This document shows, piece by piece, positions 1 to 7,969 of a DNA stretch of 64,000 bases. Position 1 is the stretch's first letter, and every line of letters begins with the position of its first letter. The notes beneath the pieces were generated by a model, which searched no databases, was not told where the DNA came from, and saw nothing but the letters and a program-made list of their open reading frames with translations. The stretch is from Paeniglutamicibacter psychrophenolicus (GTDB taxonomy: Bacteria > Actinomycetota > Actinomycetes > Actinomycetales > Micrococcaceae), in the NCBI RefSeq assembly GCF_030812255.1, contig NZ_JAUSSH010000003.1, positions 186,001 through 250,000 of the forward strand, written 5' to 3'. Both the position numbers and the translations under genes were made by a program.

Positions 1-147
1 CACCACGACGTCTTGGGTTTTCTCCGATTGTGAGCCGAAGGCTCCTGCCTTGCCCCTCGGATCCGCTGCCGTGCACCCGGCCACTACGAGAACGAGGGCC
101 ATTCCGCAACTGGCTGCACGGAGACCATTCTTGGCCCAATTAAGCAT
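1..147 (-). CDS. Lipoprotein, N-terminal part only (runs off the window)
   Basis: The 49 visible codons begin at an ATG preceded by GGAGAGGAA five bases upstream, a good ribosome-binding site. The product starts MLNWAKNGLRAASCG, continues with a hydrophobic stretch, and reaches a lipobox (VVAGC, Cys25). This is a standard signal-peptidase-II signal, so the mature protein should be tethered to the outer face of the membrane. After the cysteine comes a Ser/Lys/Gly-rich linker. The functional domain lies outside the window, so no role can be assigned. Confidence 0.75.
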   Translation of the reverse strand, partial: MLNWAKNGLRAASCGMALVLVVAGCTAADPRGKAGAFGSQSEKTQDVVV

Positions 148-511
148 CTATTTCCTCTCCCGTCGACCTTGGACCTGGATTTTCACCTGTCCAGCCACAA
201 GGTGGATTCCTGGTCGGGAAGATCCCCCGGACCGTTGGTGCGACCTACGGGATCCCCTGTCAAGGGATGTGCACCAGGGACGAGCCTAGCAACAATGCTC
301 CGGTGGCACCCGATTGTTCCGGACCGGTGCCGAGCGTGTGGCAGCCATGGTGACCCTGCTCGCTGGTCGCCGTGCGGAGGGAAGATCCGAGCGCCCGTGA
401 ACCGCCCTGCACGTTGCATGCCGCGGCTTGCCTGCCCATCGCCATCGCTTCGCCCCGCCGGCCCTGTAGTTCTTGGGCTATTGGCCGGGCCCGGCCGGTG
501 GTCGGAAGGCC
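148..511. other. Intergenic stretch, no gene seen
   Basis: Divergent spacer between the lipoprotein gene and the 2H phosphoesterase gene. Several overlapping open frames exist on both strands, but none has a ribosome-binding site or a recognisable protein motif. They look like by-products of the high GC content. Confidence 0.5.
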
Positions 512-517
512 TATCCT
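512..517 (+). promoter_or_regulatory. -10 hexamer, leaderless promoter
   Basis: TATCCT lies five bases before the ATG at 523 and no Shine-Dalgarno sequence is present. A transcript would begin at or next to the start codon. The same arrangement recurs across this window. Confidence 0.45.
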
Positions 518-522
518 GAAGC

Positions 523-1032
523 ATGGGTGCATTTGTTCTGGTGGCCTTTGTGGTCCCCGTGCCGGTAGGCCTGGTCTTTCCCCGGAGCAGTTGGCCGCTG
601 CACATCACCGTGGTCCGTTTCGATACGCGGGAATTCGCCGAGATTGTCTGCGCCCGTCTGGATGTTGCGCTGCCGGCGTTGCTTGGCTTCGGGGTTCGCA
701 TCGGACCGGATGCACAGTTCGGACGGAACGCGTCGGTGCCGGTATCGCTGGTGGAGCCGGAGCCGGCCATGCAGCGTCTCCATAACGCCGCGCTGGAGGC
801 CTTGGGGCCGCAGGTCCACCTGCCCGGCGCGCAGCACAACGGTCCGAATTACCGCCCGCACGTCACCCATGCCGACACCCGCCTGCGGCCCGGGGACCGG
901 ATCCGGATTCGACAGGCGGCGCTGGTGGACATGCGTCCGGACAACAACCCGCGGCTGCGCCGGGTCCTGGCCGTCTGGGAGCCGGCCCCAGAAGCGCCAG
1001 GCATGGGCGGACACCAAGTGGACCGGTCCTAG
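523..1032 (+). CDS. 2'-5' RNA ligase / 2H phosphoesterase family protein
   Basis: A 169-residue protein with the two H-x-T motifs that define the 2H phosphoesterase superfamily: HIT at 27-29 and HVT at 113-115, each in a hydrophobic beta-strand context (WPLHITVV and YRPHVTHA). In this family the paired histidines hydrolyse or join cyclic-phosphate or 2'-5' RNA linkages. The physiological substrate of stand-alone bacterial members is usually unknown. The start is the ATG with a -10 box immediately upstream, implying a leaderless message. It is monocistronic. The family is clear from the motifs; the substrate is not. Confidence 0.75.
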   Translation: MGAFVLVAFVVPVPVGLVFPRSSWPLHITVVRFDTREFAEIVCARLDVALPALLGFGVRIGPDAQFGRNASVPVSLVEPEPAMQRLHNAALEALGPQVHLPGAQHNGPNYRPHVTHADTRLRPGDRIRIRQAALVDMRPDNNPRLRRVLAVWEPAPEAPGMGGHQVDRS

Positions 1033-1549
1033 ATATCGCAAATGGGCGAGATCGGGGCGCACTGTGCTGAAGCGACGCCCGATGCGGCTTTATTCGGCGT
1101 TCCGGTCCGCCTGGGGTGGGATCGCTGCAACGGGTTCAGCGCGGTGCATGCGGTGCTGCCCACCGGGCCCCGTGCCTTCCATGGCTCGGCTTGGACGTAA
1201 GCGGGCCTGGGCCGCCAGCGGAGAGGCCTGCGTGGGGCATGGGCACAACCGTGGGGGTTCGTCTTGGGTGGCGCATCACCGTGCGCCAACAATTGCTCTT
1301 CCCCGGCCCGCACTTTGTAGTGGCACTCCCCCGCCCGCCGACTGCCACGGTGCACCGCCGGCTCGGTTGAAAGAGCCTCGTTGGTCAATGTTTCACGAGG
1401 TTGGAGCCTGATTTGGGGGCTTTGCCACAAGGTTGCGACTCCGGCTTCGGCTCACGGGTATTGCCGGCAATCAGGCCCATCACGGAGTTGGTCGGCCCGC
1501 CTTCAGCGAGAACGCGCAGGGCTGCGGAGCCGAAGTGTTGCCGCGGCCA
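1033..1549. other. Intergenic stretch, no gene seen
   Basis: About 500 bases between the 2H gene and the bioY promoter. Open frames on both strands lack start signals and recognisable motifs. Nothing can be supported here. Confidence 0.5.
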
Positions 1550-1579
1550 TTGTGGCTTTCGCCATGGCGTAACTATAGT
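1550..1579 (+). promoter_or_regulatory. Likely bioY promoter
   Basis: TTGTGG (1550-1555) and TATAGT (1574-1579) are separated by 18 bases, a good vegetative promoter. The predicted start of transcription near 1586 lies just upstream of the operator palindromes, so a bound repressor would block initiation or early elongation. Confidence 0.5.
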
Positions 1580-1593
1580 GGACACCACCCCTT

Positions 1594-1621
1594 TGAACAC
1601 CGTTCAATTGGACGGTGTTCA
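1594..1621 (+). promoter_or_regulatory. Tandem BioQ-like operator of the biotin operon
   Basis: TGAACACCGTTCA (1594-1606) fits the pattern TGAAC-N3-GTTCA. A second, one-off copy, TGGACGGTGTTCA, follows at 1609-1621. The outer ten bases of the whole 28-base block also form a perfect inverted repeat. Actinobacterial BioQ (a TetR-family repressor of biotin genes) binds 13-bp TGAAC-N3-GTT-type sites, which is established for corynebacteria and mycobacteria. Assignment here rests on that resemblance and on the position ahead of bioY. No bioQ gene is in the window. Confidence 0.65.
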
Positions 1622-1663
1622 AGTGAGCACCGACCAGGGTAGAAACCCAGAAAGATCCTTCCC

Positions 1664-2293
1664 ATGACCAAGAACAGCCTCCTTCCAAATCGCCCTGCCC
1701 CGCGGCGTCTCGACGCCACCGGCCTCGCACGGGTCGCCATCTTTGCGGCGATTGTCGCCGTGATGGGCATGCCCGGCGGGTTTGCCGTCGCGGGCGGCGT
1801 ATCCATCACCCTCCAGACCCTCGGCGTGATGATCGCCGGAGCCATTCTCGGGCCGTGGCTCGGCGCCCTCTCGATGACGGTGCTGATGTCACTTGTCGCG
1901 ATCGGCCTGCCCCTGCTGGCAGGAGGCCGCGGTGGCATCGGAGTGTTCTTCGGGCCTTCGGCGGGATACCTTGCCGGCTGGATTCTTGGCGCCTTCGTCA
2001 TCGGCCTCATCGTGCATGCGGGCGGACGCAAGCCGGTGCTGTGGCGGACCGTCCTCGGCATGCTGGTCGGCGGCATCCTGGTCATCTACGCCGCGGGGGT
2101 CCCCGTGCAGAGCCTGGTGACGCGCCTCCCGCTGGGCGAGACGGCGGTGTTGAGCCTGGCATTCATCCCCGGCGACCTCATCAAGGCCGTGACCGCGGCC
2201 GTCATCGTGATGACCTTGGTCCGGGCCTACCCGCGCGCCTTCAACCGCGTGTGGGCCACGAAGAAGTCCCCGGTGCTGGAGCCGGCCAAGTGA
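1664..2293 (+). CDS. bioY: BioY, biotin-binding S component of an ECF transporter
   Basis: A 209-residue hydrophobic protein with about six membrane segments after a basic N-terminus. The glycine-rich stretch GPSAGYLAGWILGAF (around 105-119) and the SITLQTLGVM segment are typical of BioY. BioY captures biotin at the outer face of the membrane and works with the ATPase BioM and the T component BioN, both encoded downstream. The gene is first in a six-gene run with start/stop overlaps and sits behind the tandem operator. The start ATG follows a GAAAGAT ribosome-binding site. Assignment is firm. Confidence 0.93.
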   Translation: MTKNSLLPNRPAPRRLDATGLARVAIFAAIVAVMGMPGGFAVAGGVSITLQTLGVMIAGAILGPWLGALSMTVLMSLVAIGLPLLAGGRGGIGVFFGPSAGYLAGWILGAFVIGLIVHAGGRKPVLWRTVLGMLVGGILVIYAAGVPVQSLVTRLPLGETAVLSLAFIPGDLIKAVTAAVIVMTLVRAYPRAFNRVWATKKSPVLEPAK

Positions 2294-3375
2294 TCACCCC
2301 GGTCGACGGCGCGGATCCCGGCCTGCTCGAGCAGCTGAGGCGGATCCGCGAAGCGGGAAACGTTCCGCTGGTCACGGATCCCAGATGGACGCCGGCGCAC
2401 CGCGACGCCATGGCCGCCGCGGCCGCGAAGGCGGAGCTCCCCGGGGAAACCGCGTGGGCCACGCTCACCTCCGGAAGCAGCGGTGCGCCGCGGATCGTGC
2501 TGCGCAGCGCGGAATCCTGGGCGGCCTCGTTCGCTGCCGTGTGCGGATTCCTGGGCGCCGGAAGCGGGCAGCATGTGGCGCTTCCGGCACCTCCGGCTTC
2601 CTCGCTCACCCTGTTTTCGCTCGCCCACGCCCTTGCGGGAGGCCCCCGTCCGTTGCTGCGCCCGGGCCCGGATGCCGATGCGTTGCACGGCACGCCGCAG
2701 GCGCTTCGGGCCGTGCTCGACGCCGGCGCGCCGCCGCGGCTGCGTGCGGCGCTGGTTGGCGGCTCCCACCTCGACCCGGCGCTGCGCGAGCGGGCCGAAG
2801 CCGCGGGCATCCGGGTCACGGCCTACTACGGCGCGGCCGAACTGTCCTTCGTGGCTTGCGACACGGGCGACGGGTTGCGTGCCTTCCCCGGGGTCGAGCT
2901 GGACATCCGCGACGGCGAGTTGTGGGTGCGCTCGCCCTTCATCGCCTCCGGGTATGCCGGCGCGCCCGGCCCGTTGCGCCGGGACGGGGCCTGGGCCACG
3001 GTCGGGGACCGCGCGGAACTTCTTGATGGCCGACTGCGCCTGTTGGGACGGGCCGACGACGCGATCCTCAGCGCCTCGGCGACGATCGTGCCGGAGGAAG
3101 TTGAAGCGGTGCTGCGCGCGATCCCGGGGGTCCGCGACGCGCTCGTGTTCGGGCTGCCGCGCGGTCCCGTCGGCGCCCTGGTCTCCGCGTTGCTGGAGCT
3201 GGACGGCGAGGCACCTGCTGATGTCCGGCAGCTTGCCGCCGGCCTGCTGGGAACCGCGCACCGGCCGCGGCGCTGGTTCACCGGCCTGATCCCGCGGACC
3301 GCCTCGGGCAAGCCCGCACGCGCCGAGGCCCTGCGCCTGGTCCTCGCCGGGGAGGTGGTTTCCCTTGCAGGCTGA
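2290..3375 (+). CDS. Small AMP-dependent acyl-CoA ligase-like protein of the biotin operon (YhfT-like)
   Basis: The GTG start overlaps the bioY stop (GTGA), giving 361 residues. Class I adenylate-forming motifs are visible: TSGSSGAPR near 60-68, YYGAAE near 178, a GDRAEL...GRADD segment, and the catalytic lysine K341 in TASGKPAR. It lacks the first 150 or so residues of ordinary acyl-CoA ligases and is closer in size to MenE-type ligases. In Bacillus subtilis a ligase (yhfT) and a thiolase (yhfS) likewise sit with a bioY-type gene under biotin control. The inferred reaction is ATP-dependent CoA activation of a carboxylate, perhaps a pimelate-like acid. The substrate is unknown. Confidence 0.8.
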   Translation: MITPVDGADPGLLEQLRRIREAGNVPLVTDPRWTPAHRDAMAAAAAKAELPGETAWATLTSGSSGAPRIVLRSAESWAASFAAVCGFLGAGSGQHVALPAPPASSLTLFSLAHALAGGPRPLLRPGPDADALHGTPQALRAVLDAGAPPRLRAALVGGSHLDPALRERAEAAGIRVTAYYGAAELSFVACDTGDGLRAFPGVELDIRDGELWVRSPFIASGYAGAPGPLRRDGAWATVGDRAELLDGRLRLLGRADDAILSASATIVPEEVEAVLRAIPGVRDALVFGLPRGPVGALVSALLELDGEAPADVRQLAAGLLGTAHRPRRWFTGLIPRTASGKPARAEALRLVLAGEVVSLAG

Positions 3376-4489
3376 GAACGATCCGGTGGTCATTTCCGCC
3401 CGGCGCACCCCGATCGACACCCGCGGCCGTGCCCTGGCGCGCCTGCGCGTCGAGGAGCTGGCGGCTCCGGTGATCCGGGCGGCCCTGGAAGATGCCGCAG
3501 CGGTGCACGGCGCGCCGGTCACGGTGGCCGATGTCGTCCTGGGCAACTGCATGGGACCGGGCGGGAATCCCGGCCGCATCTCCGCGCTGGCGGCCGGGCT
3601 GGGCCACGAGGTTCCCGGCGCCACCGTGGACCGGCAATGCGGCAGCGGGCTGGCCGCCGTGCTCGATGCCGCGGCAGCAATCCGCGCCGGGGACCGGCGG
3701 ATGCGGGTCGCAGGAGGAGTGGAAAGCGCCTCGACGGCTCCGGTGCGCTCGGTGGACGGCGTCCCCTACGACCGGGCGCCGTTCGCCCCGGCTGGCTTCA
3801 GCGACCCGGGAATGCTCCGGGCCGCCGAGGACCTCGCCTCGCGCGACGGCATCCCGCGTGCCCGGCAGGACGCCCATGCCGCACGCAGCCACGCCCGCGC
3901 CCGGGCGGCACGGGACGCCGGCCGCTTCGACGCCGAGCTGGTGCCGCTGGCCGGGCTGCGGCAGGACGACGCGATCGGCGGCGCCGAGCGCCTGCTCCCC
4001 CGCCTGCCCGCGCTGTTCCCCGGCGGCACGCTCACCGCCGGCACGTCCACGCGGATCGGGGACGGTGCCGCAGCCCTGGTGCTCGCGCCGGCCGGGGCCC
4101 GGCCGGGCCTCGCCATCCGGGCCTCCGCCGTGGTGGGCTGCGATCCGGCGTATCCGGGCATCGGCGCCGCAGGCGCCATCCACGCGGCCCTGGAATCTGC
4201 CGGAGTGGTCCTGGCGGACATCGCGGCACTGGAAATCGTGGAGGCGTTCGCCGCCCAAAGCCTGGCGGTGCTGGACCGGATCGGTCTCGCCGAGGACGAC
4301 CCGCGGCTGTCGTCCGACGGCGGCGCCCTGGCGCTCGGCCACCCGTGGGGCGCCAGCGGTGCGATCGCCGTGGTGCGCCTCTTCAGCCGCCTCGTGCGCG
4401 CCGGGGCACCGGCCGGGACCCGCGGCATTGCCGCGGCGTCCATCGGCGGCGGCATGGGGATCGCCGCCGTGCTGGAGGTCGTCCGATGA
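3365..4489 (+). CDS. Divergent thiolase of the biotin operon (YhfS-like)
   Basis: A 374-residue thiolase-fold protein starting at TTG, chosen because GGGAGGTGG lies just upstream; it overlaps the ligase gene by 11 bases. The nucleophile is kept (C92 in RQCGSG), as is the GHP histidine (H326 in LGHPWGASGA). Two usual active-site elements differ: the NEAF asparagine is valine (VEAFAAQ, near 292), and the second catalytic cysteine of the CIGGG motif is serine (S359, SIGGGMG). The family catalyses condensation or cleavage of acyl-CoA thioesters. With these changes the reaction may be altered. Translational overlap suggests it works on the ligase product. Confidence 0.8.
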   Translation: MQAENDPVVISARRTPIDTRGRALARLRVEELAAPVIRAALEDAAAVHGAPVTVADVVLGNCMGPGGNPGRISALAAGLGHEVPGATVDRQCGSGLAAVLDAAAAIRAGDRRMRVAGGVESASTAPVRSVDGVPYDRAPFAPAGFSDPGMLRAAEDLASRDGIPRARQDAHAARSHARARAARDAGRFDAELVPLAGLRQDDAIGGAERLLPRLPALFPGGTLTAGTSTRIGDGAAALVLAPAGARPGLAIRASAVVGCDPAYPGIGAAGAIHAALESAGVVLADIAALEIVEAFAAQSLAVLDRIGLAEDDPRLSSDGGALALGHPWGASGAIAVVRLFSRLVRAGAPAGTRGIAAASIGGGMGIAAVLEVVR

Positions 4490-5178
4490 GCCGGAACGGA
4501 CTCCACCTCAAGAACGTCGGGGTGCGCCTGGGAGATGCGGACGTGCTGCACGATGTCTCCCTGGATCTCGACGCGCGCACCGTGGCGGTCATCGGGGAAA
4601 ACGGCTCGGGCAAGTCCACCTTCGCCCGGTTGGTCGGCGGCCTGCTCCCCCGGACCTCGGGCGAGCTGGGCGTGCTGGGGATCGACCCGGCCCGCCGGGC
4701 AGCCGAGCTGCGCCGCCGCCTCGCCATCGTCTTCAGCAACCCGGACGCCCAGATCATCATGCCAACCGTCGCCGAGGACGTCGCCTTCTCGCTGCGCGCG
4801 GACCGGCTCCACCCCGCAGAGCTCGAGCAACGCGTGGCCGCGGCGCTGGAGCGGTTCGGTCTCAGCGACCTGGCCGAGCGCGCCTCCCACGACCTCTCCG
4901 GCGGGCAGAAGCAGCTGCTCGCGCTGTGCGGCGCGTTCGTGCGCAACCCGGAACTGGTCATCGCGGACGAACCGACCGCCTACCTGGATGCGCGCAACGC
5001 CCGGAGGGTCGCCGACCACCTCTTCGAGGACACCGGCCACCGCCTGGTGCTGGTCACCCACGATCTCGCGCTGGCCGCGCGTTGCGACCAAGCGGTGCTT
5101 TTCGCCGGCGGCTCCCTGGTGGCCCACGGCGAACCGGACCGGATCATCGCCAGGTACGAGGCGGTGCTGGCATGCTGA
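4486..5178 (+). CDS. bioM: BioM, ATPase (A component) of the biotin ECF transporter
   Basis: A 230-residue ABC ATPase whose ATG overlaps the thiolase stop (ATGA). Walker A is GENGSGKST (37-45), the signature is LSGGQKQ (137-143), and Walker B is LVIADEPT (157-164), followed by the H-loop VTHD. The Q-loop region FSNPDAQI is typical of ECF-type ATPases. It energises uptake by BioY together with BioN, which is encoded next and overlaps it by seven bases. The operon context makes the biotin assignment strong. Confidence 0.92.
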   Translation: MSRNGLHLKNVGVRLGDADVLHDVSLDLDARTVAVIGENGSGKSTFARLVGGLLPRTSGELGVLGIDPARRAAELRRRLAIVFSNPDAQIIMPTVAEDVAFSLRADRLHPAELEQRVAAALERFGLSDLAERASHDLSGGQKQLLALCGAFVRNPELVIADEPTAYLDARNARRVADHLFEDTGHRLVLVTHDLALAARCDQAVLFAGGSLVAHGEPDRIIARYEAVLAC

Positions 5179-5783
5179 CGCTCTACAAGCCGGGAACCGG
5201 ATGGCTGCACCGCATGCCCGCGGGCCCGAAGCTGCTGCTGGTCCTGTCGGTGGTGCTTGGGGTTTCCTTGCTGCCATCGCACTGGTTCTCGGCGGGCCTC
5301 GCCGCGGCGGCGGGCGTCCTGGGCTATGCGTTGGCCGGACTCGGCCCCGGGCTGCACGGGATCCGGGAACTGGGCCGCCAGGTGTTCGGGATCCGCTGGG
5401 TCATCGTGGTCACGCTCGCCAGCCAGCTGGTCTTCATGGGCCCGGAACTCGCGCTCGCCAACGCCTCCCGGGTCACTGCCGCGATCGTGCTCGCCGCACT
5501 GCTCGCGCTCACGACGCGGGTGACGGCGCTGCTGGACGCCATCGAGACCGGGCTGCGCCCCCTGGCACGGCTGGGCCTGGACCCGCAGCGGATCGCGTTG
5601 CTGCTCACCGTGACCATCAGCACCATCCCGGTGCTCGGCCGCAGGGCGTCCGAGGTGCGAGATGCGCAGAGGGCGCGCGGGGCACGGAACAACCCGCGCA
5701 CCTTCGTCGTCCCGTTTCTCATCGTGGCGCTCAAGCACGCGGACGAGCTGGGCGATGCCCTCACCGCCAGGGGCGTGCGATGA
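5172..5783 (+). CDS. bioN: BioN, transmembrane (T) component of the biotin ECF transporter
   Basis: A 203-residue EcfT-family membrane protein with about five hydrophobic segments. It has the cytoplasmic coupling region with paired Ala-Arg-Gly-type motifs (RARGAR near 166-171 and ARGVR at the extreme C-terminus) that contact the ATPase grooves in this family. The ATG lies inside the end of bioM. Together with BioY and BioM it completes the BioMNY importer. Confidence 0.9.
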   Translation: MLTLYKPGTGWLHRMPAGPKLLLVLSVVLGVSLLPSHWFSAGLAAAAGVLGYALAGLGPGLHGIRELGRQVFGIRWVIVVTLASQLVFMGPELALANASRVTAAIVLAALLALTTRVTALLDAIETGLRPLARLGLDPQRIALLLTVTISTIPVLGRRASEVRDAQRARGARNNPRTFVVPFLIVALKHADELGDALTARGVR

Positions 5784-6106
5784 GCCCGGACCGGCCGAAC
5801 GTCCTGGGTCCGGTCGTCGATGGCCAGACGCGCTGCGTGCACTACCGGACCGGGTTGGACGTGATTGCGGTCAAGTTCGCGTGCTGCGGCGAGTTCTACC
5901 CGTGCCACCTCTGCCACGCGGAGACAGCCGACCACCTCGCAACGCAGTGGCCGCGGGATTCCCGCGCCGAGCCGGCCGTGCTCTGCGGCGTCTGCGGGTA
6001 CCTGTTGGCGATCGCCGAGTACCTCGGCACCGACGCATGCCCGGATTGCGCCGCGTCGTTCAACCCGGGATGCAAGCTGCACACCGAGCTGTACTTCCAG
6101 GGTTGA
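5780..6106 (+). CDS. CHY zinc-finger protein
   Basis: A 108-residue protein starting ATGA over the bioN stop. It carries the CHY-type zinc-finger ligand pattern: C19 and H21 after VDGQTR, C35/C36, C42-H43-x-C45-H46, C69-x2-C72, C87-x2-C90, C98 and H101. Such domains bind several zinc ions, and Hot13 of mitochondria is a relative. The bacterial role is not known. The overlap places it in the biotin operon, but whether it takes part in biotin metabolism is undetermined. It is the last gene of the run. Confidence 0.8.
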   Translation: MSPDRPNVLGPVVDGQTRCVHYRTGLDVIAVKFACCGEFYPCHLCHAETADHLATQWPRDSRAEPAVLCGVCGYLLAIAEYLGTDACPDCAASFNPGCKLHTELYFQG

Positions 6107-6238
6107 TGAGGGAACCCTGATCGCCGTTGTCGGGTGGGGCAGCGGCGGTCGGTGGTTGGGCGGACCCCTGCAGGCTTCCAATTTTCCGGATTCCGGATAG
6201 GGTTCAAGGAGGCGCCGATTGGCAGGGGGCACTGGATC

Positions 6239-6733
6239 ATGGCAGCCGAACATTCTTGCAGCGCCTGCGGTCGCGAGGTCAGCGACCATGATCGACACAT
6301 CCGCTTTGCGCTTCCCGATCCTGTTCTGCACACCGCCGAGCAGCACCATGCCCCGGGATCCTGGCTGAGCCATGACGAACCGACCACCTCGGTCATGATG
6401 CAGGTCCAGGAAATCGGTGCGTTTGTCAGGGCATTGCTGCCGGTCTCCCTCAGCGGGGGCCACCGGCTCACCTTCGGCGTGTGGGTGGCGATCAACCCCG
6501 CCGAATTCTTGGAGACCTTTTCGACCTGGTGGACACCCGAATACGCGGACCTGCACCTTGAGGGGTACCTGGCGAACGCCGTCGGCCCGTGGGGGCTGCT
6601 GGAGGCGCCGGTTGTCCTGGAGGTCAAGGACATTGAACACACCCCTTATTGCGTGGGCAGCCAGCAGTTGGATCTCGCAGAGGTCCTGCACAAGCAATGG
6701 CCGCACGAAGTCCTTGACGGGCTCCCCGCGTAG
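6239..6733 (+). CDS. DUF2199 domain protein
   Basis: The product is 164 residues from the ATG at 6239, chosen because a CxxC pair (CSACG, 7-11) then starts the protein as is usual for DUF2199; the reading frame is open further upstream. Other family landmarks are PDPVLHTAEQ, GHRLTFGVWVAINPAEF, and a C-terminal IEHTPYCVGSQQLDL segment. The family is widespread and uncharacterised, and the cysteine pair may bind a metal. A GGAGG sequence lies about 30 bases upstream, too far for this ATG, so the start is somewhat uncertain. Confidence 0.7.
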   Translation: MAAEHSCSACGREVSDHDRHIRFALPDPVLHTAEQHHAPGSWLSHDEPTTSVMMQVQEIGAFVRALLPVSLSGGHRLTFGVWVAINPAEFLETFSTWWTPEYADLHLEGYLANAVGPWGLLEAPVVLEVKDIEHTPYCVGSQQLDLAEVLHKQWPHEVLDGLPA

Positions 6734-6774
6734 AGCGCGACACCCCTGCCTCCGGCCGCCAACGGATCTTGGCC

Positions 6775-7159
6775 TGGGCGTATAAATTTCCGCCGGTAAG
6801 TGTCGTCCCACCTGGGCCAAGAGCACCTAGCACACCACCCGGCACCGGGTAGACCCCGGCCCGGTACTCATCCATCAAACCCATCCTTGCCGCCCGGGCG
6901 GCAAGTGCTGCGCAGCCGATCGCGATGTTGATCGGCCCCTTGCCCACTCGCGCCTGGCGCGAACAAGCGACGGGTCCTGCGCTGCACTCCCCCGGTGCAA
7001 CTTCCTCTCGTTCGGCCTGCGTCCCAACAGGTGGAGGCCATCTCTTTGAACCACGTCCGTGAAGGAGCGAAAAATTTCGTCTTCGAGCGCCGTCCAGCCG
7101 AAACGCCCATCGAATCGGTCACCCCGCGCGTCGGATTCACTCCCCGGCATCGGCTCCAC
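6775..7159 (-). pseudogene. Decayed dihydrofolate-reductase-like (RibD C-terminal family) gene
   Basis: Two minus-strand frames carry consecutive pieces of one family. The upstream piece reads DGRFGWTALEDEIF and GLHLLGRRPNE. After a frame change near 6940, the downstream piece reads INIAIGCAALAARAARMG and LMDEYRAGVYPV, the usual GLVDEYR region. No single frame spans both. The C-terminal strands after this are not recognisable. An intact but distant relative is encoded at 9785-10342. The family is inferred from these motifs, and the boundaries are approximate. Confidence 0.55.
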
Positions 7160-7270
7160 GCTATTCCCGCGCGATGCCGGCAGGCAGGGACAGGCAAGGA
7201 ATCCGCATCATGCCGAGCCAATGCCTCGGTGGACCGCAGGCATCCGTCCGGTGCACCGAGGCAGCGAGTC

Positions 7271-7957
7271 CTATTTCCTCGTCGTGAACTCGATGCGAAT
7301 CCTCCCAAGCTCGGCGCGCGGGAGCACCGCAGTCACCACGGCTCCCCCTTCGAGTGCGGCGCCGATGCCGTAAACGAACGGATCCGTGTCGATCTCCGCG
7401 GCCGGAACCTCAATTCCGTCGAGCAGGACCGTGACCCGGCCGTTCACCGAGCGGGCGGTCACCTCGGGGGCAGGGTGGTCCCACGGGTTGCCTCCAAGCC
7501 CACGATCCTCGCGGAACTGGTTCATGAGGATGTAGTTGACGTGCTCCACCAGCACGCTGCCGACCGCAGAACGGTCGGAGGAGTCGCGGTTCCAGGTGGT
7601 TCGCACGGCCTCCCAGAGCTGCGGATATCGCATGCGTTCAATATGCTCCAACAGCCACGCGGGACGGGGCCACGGCGGGACGTCCTCGATGGCCAGGCGC
7701 GTCTGTTCGTCGAGGTCCGCGAGATTGACCGGGTCCGAGCGGTCATCCGGGTTCCGCCACAGAACATAGCTGAGGCTCGCCGTCATGTCGCTGTACCCGC
7801 GATCGTCCAGGCCGGACGCCAGGCCGACCCAATCAAGGTCCTCCAACGAGGGCTGGGGAACGAGCCCCATCACCGGGACGGGCATGAGCCTGAGTTGTTC
7901 CGCCTGCTCGATCCGCGGATCGGGTGCGTCTTCGGGAAGGATGCCATCCATTCTCAT
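7271..7957 (-). CDS. Hypothetical protein
   Basis: A 228-residue soluble protein of unknown function. It is acidic, with a Pro-rich N-terminal third, a central helical part (LVEHVNYILMNQFRED) and a C-terminal beta-rich part (VNGRVTVLLDGIEVPA...RIRIEFTTRK). There is no signal peptide or catalytic motif. The ATG at 7957 is preferred because CATACT lies exactly six bases upstream, matching the leaderless pattern of the window; an ATG six bases further in is the alternative. Coding character looks real, but no family is recognised. Confidence 0.65.
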   Translation of the reverse strand: MRMDGILPEDAPDPRIEQAEQLRLMPVPVMGLVPQPSLEDLDWVGLASGLDDRGYSDMTASLSYVLWRNPDDRSDPVNLADLDEQTRLAIEDVPPWPRPAWLLEHIERMRYPQLWEAVRTTWNRDSSDRSAVGSVLVEHVNYILMNQFREDRGLGGNPWDHPAPEVTARSVNGRVTVLLDGIEVPAAEIDTDPFVYGIGAALEGGAVVTAVLPRAELGRIRIEFTTRK

Positions 7958-7963
7958 GCTCCG

Positions 7964-7969
7964 AGTATG
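7964..7969 (-). promoter_or_regulatory. -10 hexamer, leaderless promoter
   Basis: CATACT on the minus strand, six bases before the ATG at 7957 of the hypothetical gene. Confidence 0.4.

Noticed and set aside
6080-6106. C-terminal ELYFQG of the CHY protein, resembling a TEV protease site
   Set aside because: A coincidence of six residues; the native stop follows and there is no vector or tag sequence around it.
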